From Buxus sempervirens (lineage: Eukaryota > Streptophyta > Magnoliopsida > Buxales > Buxaceae), in contig OX387195.1 of NCBI GenBank assembly GCA_947561395.2, positions 26,117,126-26,181,125 on the forward strand: DNA of 64,000 nt, in the 5' to 3' direction. Positions 1 through 10,000 of this stretch are shown here, piece by piece. Position 1 is the stretch's first letter. Each line of letters begins with the position of its first letter. The translations under genes were made by a program, and so were the position numbers. The notes beneath the pieces are model-generated. The model had not been told where the DNA came from. It saw only the letters and a program-made list of their open reading frames with translations, and searched no databases.

Positions 1-581
1 AAGTGACTCTTTAAACGACGAGTAAGTGATTAAAATTTCCATTTTTTTCACCAATCTTTATGGGTCATTTTTCTATAAATTTATTACCCTTGTGACTTAA
101 CTCGTACTATTGATGGGTTAATTTGAGACTTAACCGGTGTTTTGATCAATGCCAAACAGATCTTAACTTCGTACTTTGATGGAGGCCAGAAGGACCTAAC
201 TGGTAATTAAGTTTTAGTTGGCTGGTTAATTGATAATTTAAGGAATTCAATTACATTTTCTTAATCGGTAATAAAAATATATTAAAATAGAAGACCCGGA
301 AAAAAAAAAAAAAAAAAGAGCGCAAGATACACAGGTGTACCCAGCAGAACCAAGTTCCCAACGCCTCCGTGAATAAGTCACACGACAAAGAACTCATTCA
401 ACTAAAAACAAGGAAAGGTGGGTCTTAGAGATAACCACAAGAACAATAGCTTTAACACCCTTGATTCACCTTTCTAACTGTTAAGAAATATATTGAATAT
501 ATAAAGTTCACCCTTTACTATAAGCTTGAGTCTCATCTCTTTGTTCCTAAAAAATCTTCGATTTCTCTCTTCTCAAATGGC
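1..581. other. Intergenic, no gene seen
   Basis: AT-rich sequence with an A-run near 300-317. No open frame with plant-protein character and no clear transposon ends were seen. Confidence 0.6.
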
Positions 582-863
582 TCAATAAATTGCTGCTGGC
601 ACCAAATTCCATAGCTCTGATAAGATGGTCTTCCCCTTCTTCCATTCCCAAGCCTCTACAACATAGTTAAATTTTTTTGATTGGACCCAAAACAAATTGA
701 ACTTCTTCAACGTATCGTTCCATATTTTTCTACTTACTAAATAGTGCAATAGAAGATGATCTACACTTTCTCCACTACATTTACACAAAACACATCTGTC
801 TGAGATATGCCCGCGCCTACTTTTCAAACGATCCATCTTATATAAAAGTATAATCTCCATCAC
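582..863 (-). mobile_element. L1-type LINE remnant (zf-RVT domain)
   Basis: A 93-residue open stretch resembles the zinc-binding domain (zf-RVT) that follows the reverse transcriptase in plant L1-type LINEs. The visible signature is Cys-Val-Leu-Cys, then GESVDHLLLHY, then a Lys-Ile-Trp step, matching the C-x2-C...H...C/H-x-W layout of that family. No reverse transcriptase or endonuclease frame remains next to it, so this is a dead fragment. The family call rests on motif recognition only. Confidence 0.7.
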
Positions 864-1497
864 TTATATTATAAACAAATCAACAAATTATGTGAAGCAA
901 GAGAAATATTTTTTATAGGTGATCATATCTATACTATTATTAAAGAGTATAGACGTGAGATACTGCCATGTGGAGTATCCCATAATTAGTGTTTTTTCAA
1001 GTGACCCCACATAAACATTTACAATTATTAAAAGGCACTGAATATAACAAGTTCCACATGGTAGCATCTCACTGCCAAAGCATTTTCAATGTAATAAAGC
1101 ATTGTAGAAGGTCATAGAGCATACCACTTGTACTCAAGATGAAATCTTTTGTATTTCTTATTATATCGGTTACTGTTATGAGTATGAGATATTATATCGG
1201 TTACTATTATGGGTATGAGATGCTGCCACATGAAACATATCAACGTCGGTGCCCCAGATTAGCAGTAAGAAACTAAGAAAATGCAAACGATTTATGTCTG
1301 TGCCCCAGATTAGCACGTGGTGCTCTAAACACTGCCACACGTATCGTCACAGTCGCTCTATGCTAACGTGCTACCAGTTCTATTCTTCGCATCTTATTTT
1401 CTGGTGGCCCCACCAGATGGACGTCATAGATGCGTGCGACAGCCACCTCCTATCCGCTTACACGTTTGAAAAGAATAGCTTCTTAAAAGCATCGAAG
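864..1497. other. Intergenic repeats upstream of TAN1
   Basis: Contains a 31-bp direct repeat in two copies (1161-1191 and 1192-1222, beginning TTATATCGGTTACT) and a 15-bp repeat TGCCCCAGATTAGCA near 1249 and 1300. A sequence starting TCTATACTATTATTAAAGAG at 928 resembles a Helitron 5' end, but no matching 3' end was found. No gene is evident. Confidence 0.5.
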
Positions 1498-1508
1498 TAG
1501 CCGTTATA
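1498..1508 (-). promoter_or_regulatory. MSA-like element (AACGG core)
   Basis: On the minus strand this reads TATAACGGCTA. It fits the mitosis-specific activator consensus YCYAACGGYYA at 10 of 11 positions. MSA elements are bound by three-repeat MYB factors and drive G2/M transcription in plants. It lies about 150 bp upstream of the TAN1 start codon. Function is inferred from the motif and the neighbouring gene. Confidence 0.55.
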
Positions 1509-1525
1509 CGCTATTTTTGTAGATA

Positions 1526-1536
1526 TGACCGTTGGA
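1526..1536 (-). promoter_or_regulatory. MSA element, full consensus match
   Basis: On the minus strand this reads TCCAACGGTCA, matching YCYAACGGYYA at all 11 positions. It is the second AACGG core within 30 bp and lies about 120 bp before the TAN1 ATG. Paired MSA motifs are typical of cytokinesis genes expressed at G2/M. MSA motifs are known to work in either orientation. Confidence 0.65.
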
Positions 1537-1653
1537 ACAAAAGCATACGTTACCTTATTTCCTGTAGCTCCGTTTGACTTCGATTTCGGAGAGGGAGAGC
1601 GGAATAGAGAAGACCCTACCTTGAAACCCTCCTTTTTCCGATTCCTGTAAAAG

Positions 1654-3121
1654 ATGGTAGCCAAAACCCCACCAAAGCTGAAGAAGATGGCCGCTCCTCT
1701 GAACCCGAATCTCCTGAGAGAAACAGTAAAGAAGGTAAAGTAGGAAGATCAATGATAACTGCCTACATATTTTTTATTTTGCTCTGATCCGCCTAAGCTT
1801 CTTTTCTATCTGTATAAGTTCCAATTATGTTGCTTTGTTTTTCCAATTTATGAAGGTTGATCGGTGCATGGCTCGACTGCAAGAACTTCAATACACGGTT
1901 TCGGGTGGAGCGAAGGTGATCTCTGGAGTGAGTCTCAGTCCTCGCAGCACAAGAGGGTATTTAAGAACCAGCCTCAGATGCAAGCAGGAATCGGCGAGGT
2001 ACGAAGAATTTTTTCAGAATTTATCTGTTTCTAGATCTTCCCATTCCATTTCCAAACAGGGATGTCGTTTATTTTGATTCTTACGCGCTCCTACTCAAAT
2101 GGGTTTTCTGATAATTTCCTTGTCTTCCCTGTATTGCCGATTCGAAGAATCAAAAGCGTTGCAGCTCGGAAATCTCCGGGAGGGAAGTTTCCAGGAAACA
2201 AAGGTTGTACGACTCACATTGAATACGCTCATATTCTTTTCCAAAAATTTTCCGCAAATGGTTACTTCATCGTTATTCTAGCTCTTATGTCGTAAATTCT
2301 CATGGGGATGCCTGAAGATTTAATGATTGTAAACAGGGGAATGGCGTCGGATGTCACTGCCGGCAATGCTGGTCGGAGAGACGGTGAGCGAGATTCTGCA
2401 AGCAAGTCAATTTGCAAAAGAAATAGTCACAGCCGTTGCGACCAAGACCAAAAAAACTAACTCCGAAGATCCCAAAACTCCGGTGACTCAAAGGCGAAAT
2501 CAAATTCAACATTCCGAGAACACAGAGCTCAGGACCAGAAGAAAAAGAGAGAAGCAAGTTGTCTTGCAGTCAATCCGTTCAGAAGCCAATCCTCCGTCGC
2601 TCCAGAGGGCTCGATCACGCATCAATTTCAAGGTTTCGTCTCCGAACAAAATCGAATGTGGAAAAGAGAACTGGTACGTGGCGAACAGGGTCTCTCCCAA
2701 GAACAGACCCTGGGCTAAAAAGGCTGTGCTCTTTCCGAATCCCCTGTTTCTCTCTTCGCCATCGACGCGTCAGCACAAGTTCTGCAAAACAAGGTCTCCT
2801 GTACTCACAAAATCAAGACAGATTCCTCACAAGTTCTTGATTAAGTCCCCTTCATCGTCCTCTAAATTCCAAGTCAAGATCAGGAATGCTCCAGTCTCGG
2901 TCTCTCCCCCAAAGCCAATGGCGTTGGTCAAGAGATCTCCTCCGAAGGTGTCAACTGCTTCGAAGCTGCGAAGATCATTTTCACCGTCGAGGCTGGCAAA
3001 CAGATTGGTGTCTCCATTGAAAAGCAGAATATCTTCAGCACAGAAGAACGGTGGTATCATGAGCGGATGGAAGCAGCGCCCGTCTTCTACATCGATGAGA
3101 GCCTCGGATTGGAGAATCTAG
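1654..3121 (+). CDS. TAN1: TANGLED1-like microtubule-binding protein
   Basis: Four exons join in phase: 1654-1734, 1856-1998, 2148-2203 and 2337-3121, giving 354 residues and a TAG stop. The start [11 protein letters not shown], the block [18 protein letters not shown], the [19 protein letters not shown] block and [20 protein letters not shown] all match TANGLED1 as I remember it. In plants TAN1 binds microtubules and marks the cortical division site from the preprophase band to the end of cytokinesis, guiding the phragmoplast. The protein is very basic and rich in Ser, Lys and Arg, with no membrane segment, and its C-terminal half is low in complexity. Length is near maize TAN1 and shorter than the Arabidopsis protein. 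Introns are short (121, 149 and 133 bp) with GT-AG ends. Two MSA motifs lie just upstream, which fits G2/M expression. It appears intact. Confidence 0.93.
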
Positions 3122-4132
3122 GGTGTCCAGTTCTGAAATATTTTCACTTGGGGGTATGTCTGAATCTTGAAGGGTTTCATTTGGAACACTTCCCACTTGT
3201 CAATACGTGCTTTTTTTTTCTCTTCTTTTAGCTTTGATTTGTTATGTTTCTGAGGTGTTTATCAATAACAAGTATGGAGAGCTTCGAATTGTTCTTGTAA
3301 ATTTGAGAGTATATCTTATTATTGCACGGAAGCAAAAAGAAAAGTGAAAAGAAGGAGAAGACGGACTATTTCTCTGGGTTGCCAAAAGATCACTGTAATT
3401 TAGAAAATTTTCTATATTGGTTTCAGGCTTTGTTTGACTCTCTGCTTGTACTTTTGGGTATTGAGATTTCTCATCACATATGCATAAGGTTGTGTTTGGT
3501 GGTATGGATTTGGGGAGGAAAGGTAAAAAGAAAAAGAAAAGAAGAGAAAAACTAATACTTAAATGAAACAATAAATGAAAAGAAAAAAATATATATATTT
3601 TAGTAAGATGATGTGTTGAAGTGGTGGGCGGGTGCTAGTAGAGTTGGTGGGGTGACAGTGATGATGGTGGTGCTGGGCGGTGGGGGTGGTGGTTGGTGTT
3701 GGTGGCAGGCGATGGGTTGTGGCGGTGGTGGATGGTACTAATGGTGGGGTGGGTGGATGGTGTGAATAGTGATAAGTGATGGTGAAATTTTTTTTTTTCA
3801 AAATTCCTACCTTTTTGGAAAGAGAATTTTTTGCATTGGAGATAATTTTGAAAAGAAAATCTTGTTTTCCTTCATTTAAATTAAATAAGAGAAAATACAA
3901 TTTTAGCATATTTTTTTCTTTTCTTCCCAAATCCAGGGATTCAAACAACTAAATGATCACAAAATCACATTTTAATCTAACAAGAATATTGAAAAGACCA
4001 AACTACTCCTCTAATTTAAATTTATTTAAAAGCAAGTATAATCTTACAAAAAATCATTTTATTATACAAGGATAGACCAAACAAAATCACATTTCATTAG
4101 GCATTCTCTAAAAGCTTTCTTATAAATGAAAA
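3122..4132. other. TAN1 3' flank and intergenic
   Basis: The first 200-400 bp are probably the TAN1 3' UTR. A G-rich degenerate GGT-type repeat follows (listed separately). The rest is AT-rich with no gene seen. Confidence 0.55.
3619..3762 (+). repeat. G-rich GGTGG-type degenerate minisatellite
   Basis: About 145 bp built from variants of GGTGG, GGTGGTGG and GGTGTTGG, almost free of cytosine. Many GGG or GG runs with short loops give potential for G-quadruplex formation on the plus strand. Codons read on the minus strand are a meaningless Pro/Thr/His tract. Confidence 0.7.
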
Positions 4133-4945
4133 CTAGCATTCTGCCCGTGCGTTGCACGGGCAAATAGGTTCAAAAAAATTATTAAAGAATAAATTATTTT
4201 ATATATTGTCTTAGAAGTCTTGAAAGTTAATATATTAACAACATATACATGAACGTGAAAATGGATATATAAATACATGCATTAGTAGTATGTACTATGT
4301 ATAGGAAACTTCAAAAGTGTGATTGGATCTAAGAATTCCCTTCTTATAAAAACATTGCAAGCTCCATGAAACAGTTGTGAGGTCCTGAAACGAAAATGAA
4401 ATAGAAATAAGAATAAAGTAAAACCAAAAGATATGTGACTACTACTAAGCATTAAAAATGTTGTTTATTAAAAGATCTCATAATTTCATAAATTGTAAAC
4501 GTTGAATTTTGTGGTATTTGCTATGAAGCAATACGTCAAGTCATAGGGGTGGTTCTAAATTCTTCAAAAATAGCTGTTTCAGATGATATAGAAGAGAAGT
4601 TCACTCATGCTTTGTGTATTCGGATAGACTTACCAAGGCTAGAGATCTGTAGAGTACATTACAAACTGAATTTAGCAACATGAAACTTTCTCCTTCAAAG
4701 ACCAAATAAGATCGAGACATTTTGTAGGATCAAAGCGTACAATGTCAAAAGAGCACAATGTTGGCATTTTACTTCTTTAACATAACTTACTATATTTGTT
4801 TGAAAAAATAAGACAGAGAAAAACTTGTAATAGAACGTATGAATAAAAAAGATGTCTGCTATCAGTTAATAGAACGTATGAATCAAATAAATGGGTGTAA
4901 ATAATTAATATTGGAGTACAGGCATTTAGATGTAAAAATTTCTAC

Positions 4946-5013
4946 CTTCACTGGCTCATGGCTGCCTTTTGCCACTAGAACATCAGGATGTGCTGCGATC
5001 TCACAACATCCTT
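4946..5013 (-). pseudogene. Possible captured exon inside Helitron
   Basis: On the minus strand a 68-bp stretch is open and bounded by a TGCAG acceptor and an AAG|GTAGAA donor. One frame reads GCCEIAAHPDVLVAKGSHEP, which looks like real protein rather than noise. Helitrons often pick up exon pieces, usually in element orientation as here. I do not recognise the parent gene and no second exon was convincing. Confidence 0.35.
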
Positions 5014-5819
5014 CTGCACATTATAAAAGGAAAAAAAAGAAGTAACCGATCACATTATGGAAAATTTTTATGCTTAAGCTTTAAGCAGATAACTATTTCG
5101 AATTTGTTTGAGCGAATTCAATGCTCAAACCACAATTAATTATTTGATGGTGGATAACATTTAGATAAAATATTATAAGACTCTATTTGGCACGAAACAA
5201 AGAAGAAAAAATTATCTGGGAATTCAAGCTTGAGTCAGAGACAGTACTCTAAGAATGCATGACACCACATGTATATTATCTTTAGTTGAAGGGAAGATAG
5301 ACGAAAGTAGGTCATGCCCCATTTTGTTAAAAAGAATCAAAATTAGGTCAAACTTCCTAGGAAGGACTGATAACCTCGAGTTCACATGGTATCAGGAGGG
5401 TCAATCTCATTAATATATCATGAAATATAAGGAATGAAGATTCAGACAAATACATTATTAACACCAAATGAACCAATTTCTCTAAAAGACCTAATAGTAG
5501 GATGAACTTTTTTTTATCAATCAACCCCACTTGCATAGAAGGTAAAATCCAAATACAGAACAACGTAAAAACATCAAAAAATGAGAAGAAAAAATAAAAT
5601 AAAGAACGGCATATGGAAAATGAGCTTTGAAATTGAATTGAAAGCTAAGAACTTGATCGACCATTAGAACAGTAACTGGAACTATTACTGCTGAATCAAC
5701 AGAAAAAGAATAAGAATTGCACCTGAAGAAAGTAGGGAGCCAAAACTGATGCAATCGATTCAGCTGATATCCTTATATTCAGTCCAACCATTGCTTTCAA
5801 CCCATTTGTTTTATGTAAG

Positions 5820-6080
5820 AGAACAAAGAGGGGTCCTTAAACAGTCAAAAAGAGCCTTGGGCTGCAAGAAAACAAAGAGGCTTTAACACTCGAGAAGAGC
5901 CTAGAGGCTGCAAGAAAACGGAGAGAGAGAGAGAGAGAGAAACTGAGAGGAATAAAAAAGTGGGGTTCTGGAACAGTCGAGAAGAGCCTTGGGTTGCAAG
6001 AAAACGGAGAGGCTGGAACACTCGAGAAGAGACCCAAGGCTGCAAGAAAACGGAGAGAGAGAGAGAGGATCGAGAGAGAG
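5820..6080 (-). repeat. Minisatellite with GA tracts inside Helitron
   Basis: Imperfect tandem copies of a roughly 40-bp unit, with the recurring pieces GAAGAGCCTTGGGCTGCAAG and AAAACGGAGAG, broken by GA microsatellites near 5925-5941 and 6052-6066. It gives overlapping open frames with no protein character. The plus-strand Helitron holds a similar pyrimidine-rich repeat near 32100-32220. Confidence 0.7.
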
Positions 6081-6572
6081 AAAGTGAGAGGAGTAAAGAA
6101 TTGTTTATACTTGATATGGAAATATAAAAACTTAAATGAGTAAATCTAAATTATTTTCAAAATTGCGGTAAGTCTTTTCGTTTACGAAGAAGTTATGCCT
6201 ATTTTGCAATTACAAAAAAATTAAACATTGAATGTGAATTATGTTTATCGTTTTAAACGGAAGAAAAAAAAAAAGTCAAAAGTTACGAATTGGTTATACC
6301 TGATCTAGAAATATAAAAACTTAAATCACTAAATCTAAATTATTTTAAAAAACGGAAAAATTGCTGCAAACGTTGTCGTTTTATAAGAAGATATGCCTGA
6401 TTTGCAATTATTTTTGTCGTTTTAAACCGAAGATAAAAATCAAAAGTTACGGCCACTTTTTTCTGTTTTCTTGCGAGGCTCGGGCAGGCCGAAGCACGCG
6501 AGCCTGTCCCAAGCCTCCGAAGCAAGGGGGGTGACACGTCAATCGCCACCCCCCTTTCGCTTAATATATAGA

Positions 6573-7032
6573 TACGAGGATAGTTTTGTCATTAGTATAT
6601 AAAGGAAGATATTTTGCCTTAAATAACATTTTTGATTTAAAACAAAATTTTCTTTTTCTGACATCAACGGCTCCTGCCTCCTATCTATTCCGGAAAAGGG
6701 CTTTTTGATCATTTCTAACGGATAAATGGAGGTTCTTAGATATTTTTCAAATTTCAGGGGTTTATACGCATGAATGACAAACCTCAGGGGATTTAAGTGC
6801 AATTATCTCAAAGATAAAAGGAAAGCCCAAAATGAGGCGGGCTCCATTTTCCTATCCACAACCTCCTCTCTTCAGTCACCCAAATTGACAGCCAATGACA
6901 TTACGAACCAGAAACGAAAATGCAGATAAGATTTTCTCTTTCCCTCCCTTTCTTCAGATCTTCTTAGTTGTTCTTGCTCTCAAGCTCCCGACCGAGTAAA
7001 CGCCAGAATCTAATCTCTCAGTTTCTCATTCC
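6573..7032. other. FZL upstream region
   Basis: Spacer between the Helitron 5' end and the FZL start codon, so the insertion lies about 460 bp upstream of the FZL ATG. It should hold the FZL promoter and 5' UTR, the last 100 bp being pyrimidine-rich. No TATA box was assigned with confidence. Confidence 0.5.
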
Positions 7033-10000
7033 ATGGTATCGTTACTCTCCAACCTCACGCCCTTTCATTTACCCAAACTTCAACTCCCGCGCAAAACATG
7101 CTTCATCCGCCATGACCGAGCTTCTCCGTTCAAATTCCGAACTCGCCAAGTACGACTGCCGTTGAATGCGATTGGGACGAACTCATTCAATTCAAATAAT
7201 TTAAATCAGCGGTCGCAGCCCAGAACTTTGTTTCCTGGTGGTTTTAAGCGGCCGGAGATCAAGGTACCTACCATAGTACTTCAAGTGAGCTCTGATGAGG
7301 TTTTGGAGGGAGAAGTCGTTCTGAATGCCATCGACGAGTCCGTTTCTAAGTGGGTCGGGATTGTTTTGCTTGATGGCGGTGAAGGAAGTGGAGGGCGATT
7401 GTATGAGGCGGCCTGCTTATTGAAGTCGGTCATTAGAGATCGAGCTTATTTGGTTGTATCAGAGCGTGTCGATATTGCGGCTGCTGTTGGTGCGAGTGGA
7501 GTTTTGCTCTCTGATCAAGGTTTTCTTTCTTTCTTTCCTTTCCTTTTTCTTTTTTTCTTTTGTTTTTGAACTCTACTGATCCATATTTTAATTTAATTGT
7601 TTGATTGAAATAATTATTGAATCATCTGCAAAGCGGCGTATGCTACTCATAGATAAGTAATATCGACGTGGATTAAGGAATGGTGTCTATATGGTAATCT
7701 TATACTAAGGAACCACGAACAAAATTTCTTCATGGTTGAGTCACTTTATGGCCTGATCAAAAGACTTTATAAATTGTGAATTCAGTAGGGTTGATGCGAT
7801 ATGAAAACTGCATCCAAGGGTCTATATATGAACGGGGCTTCAAACATTGTGGTGATTTGGAATGACGACCATGTGCATGTCTTTGCATTTCCATTATCTG
7901 ATTAGCCAAAACATTAAAGCATTGTCTCTGATTAGCCAAAACATTAAAGCATTCAAGCTTTACAGCCAGCTTAAATGGCAGTAGCTATTGTACCTATCAA
8001 ATTTTAAATTTGTTCATTTTTTAAACCTCTAAAGTTGACTGTATTTACTGGGAAGTGGAGTGAGTACTTCTGGAGTTTGAAAGACAGAAATAAGGACATT
8101 CCTGCTCCAATGGAGCAGAATGCCATGCAATAAATGAATGGCATATTCATGGATGTTACGACGTAATTGGCAAGACTAGGAGAGAATAATTTAAAAATGA
8201 GCTTTAGGTGAAAACCTGTTGCAGTCCCAAAATATGATGGATGATAAATAAGGGCGAGGCTACTGAAATGTTTTGTTGTTATGCAGTGAAGACCTATAAC
8301 AGACTAAATATAAGTGTTCTGGTACAGATTGACTATTCAAGAAGGAAGACTTGATGGAAATAATGGGAAAAGATTTGAATCTCACCATTTAATGAAATAT
8401 ATGGCTCTGGGTAGAGGGCAATGAAAAGAAAATCATGAGAAAAGGCTGGTGATGTTGATGATAATGATGTTGGGGTTTATTGTTCGAATTAACCTTGTTC
8501 TACAATTACAGTGAGTTGTTTTGTCAGTCAGTTGCATCTAACCATCTATTTTGAGGTGCATAATAGTTTACGGGCGTTAATGTTTCTCCCCTTCTTTAAC
8601 AGGTCTTCCTGCCATTGTTGCAAGGAATATGATGATGGAATCCAAATATGAATCAGTCATTCTCCCTTTGGTGGCAAGACATGTGCAAACAACAAATGCT
8701 GCATTAAGTGCATCACATTCTGAAGGTGCCGATTTTCTTATCTACGGTAACAATGAAGAAAGATATTCTGAGATACTGGTGAATTCCGTCTTCCCGAATG
8801 TCAAGATACCGGTTTTTACCATGATTTCTTTGTTAGGAGAGGACACTCGCTTTTTTAAAGTATCAAAATTACTGCAAGCAGGTGCTAGCGGGTTAGTTAT
8901 TTCTTTGGAAGATATGAAGCTGTTCAGTGATGATGTTCTGAGAAAATTGTTTTCCAATTTGAGTGTGACAAGTGAAAAAGCACAGGATGAATCTCAAAGA
9001 TCCCATAATGTAAAAAAATTGGACGTGGAAATGGAGTTCCACAGGAAAAGAGTGGTAGCAGGTTTTGTTAAACTGGAGGATAGAGAAAAACAGTTAATTG
9101 AAAAAGAGAGATTGGTTTTGCTTGAAGCAGTCGACACTATCAGCAAAGCTGCACCACTGGTGATCTTTTGTTCAACATTTGGTAGCTGAAGTTGCTTGTC
9201 AGATGAATTTATTTCCCTTTAAATTGCTTCTGCATCCACTCGACACTGAAACATAGATCTTGATTGGCAGATGGAGGAGCTCTCACTTCTTGTTGATTCA
9301 GTTTCTCGACTTTATGAGCCCTTTTTACTGGTTATAGTGGTAATTGTGTGCTGAACTTCAACAAATTCTGGTTCCACAGATTTCATTGGTATTATCTCTA
9401 AATTTCAAATAATTCTTAGTCCAAGTTAATATTTAAGTAGTGTTGGGTAATGGAAAGAAATTTTATTCCTTCCTATTATTCTTACATTTTCTTTAAATAT
9501 AAAAAATAATATTTACTGTTGGATGTTTAAATGTATGCCATATCTTTGTTATTCTTCAATCATGGATGTTTAAACGTATGCAACAATCAGCAGCCTATAG
9601 TTCCGACTTATAGCATTGTTCTCATATTATCAATGCTAGGAAACCACACAATTTTCATACACTAAAAGCAAAGGATTTCTTTTGAAATTGGCATTTAAAG
9701 CATCAATTCTCTCTTGTACTTGATGGTATTAATACTAATTGTTTTTCCCAATCTTCAAGTCGATTCTGTAGGCACTTCATGATATTTAGTTGAAGGTCTT
9801 TTCTTCTCTCTTTAAGCTTCTCCCCCAGTTCTATCTGAAGAGGTAGCAATAGCATCAATGGTTGTTGTCTTGGCATGAGTCAGAATTGATTTGTGATCCT
9901 TTTATGTTAATTTTCCTGGGCTTTGTTGCATTATACTATTTTGATGGTAGGGAAATTCAAAATTTACATACATCTAAAATCACGGTGTTTCCTGCAAAAT

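Larger units (their letters stand above)
4133..6572 (-). mobile_element. Non-autonomous Helitron
   Basis: Read on the minus strand, the element starts TCTATATATTAAGCG (5' TC end at 6572) and ends AGAATGCTAG at 4133. The hairpin GCCCGTGCAACGCACGGGC (4143-4161) sits 10 bp before the CTAG end. The flanking bases are A on the 5' side and T on the 3' side, as expected for insertion between A and T with no target duplication. No Rep/helicase frame is present, so movement must depend on another copy. About 115 bp at the 3' end and 45-60 bp at the 5' end are nearly identical to the Helitron at 31571-33230. Confidence 0.88.

Noticed and set aside
928..1240. Possible third Helitron beginning TCTATACTATTATTAAAGAG
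   Set aside because: The 5' end looks right, but no hairpin with a CTRR end was found downstream.
3559..3948. 129-residue minus-strand frame
   Set aside because: It is the complement of a G-rich simple repeat (Pro/Thr/His runs) with no protein character.
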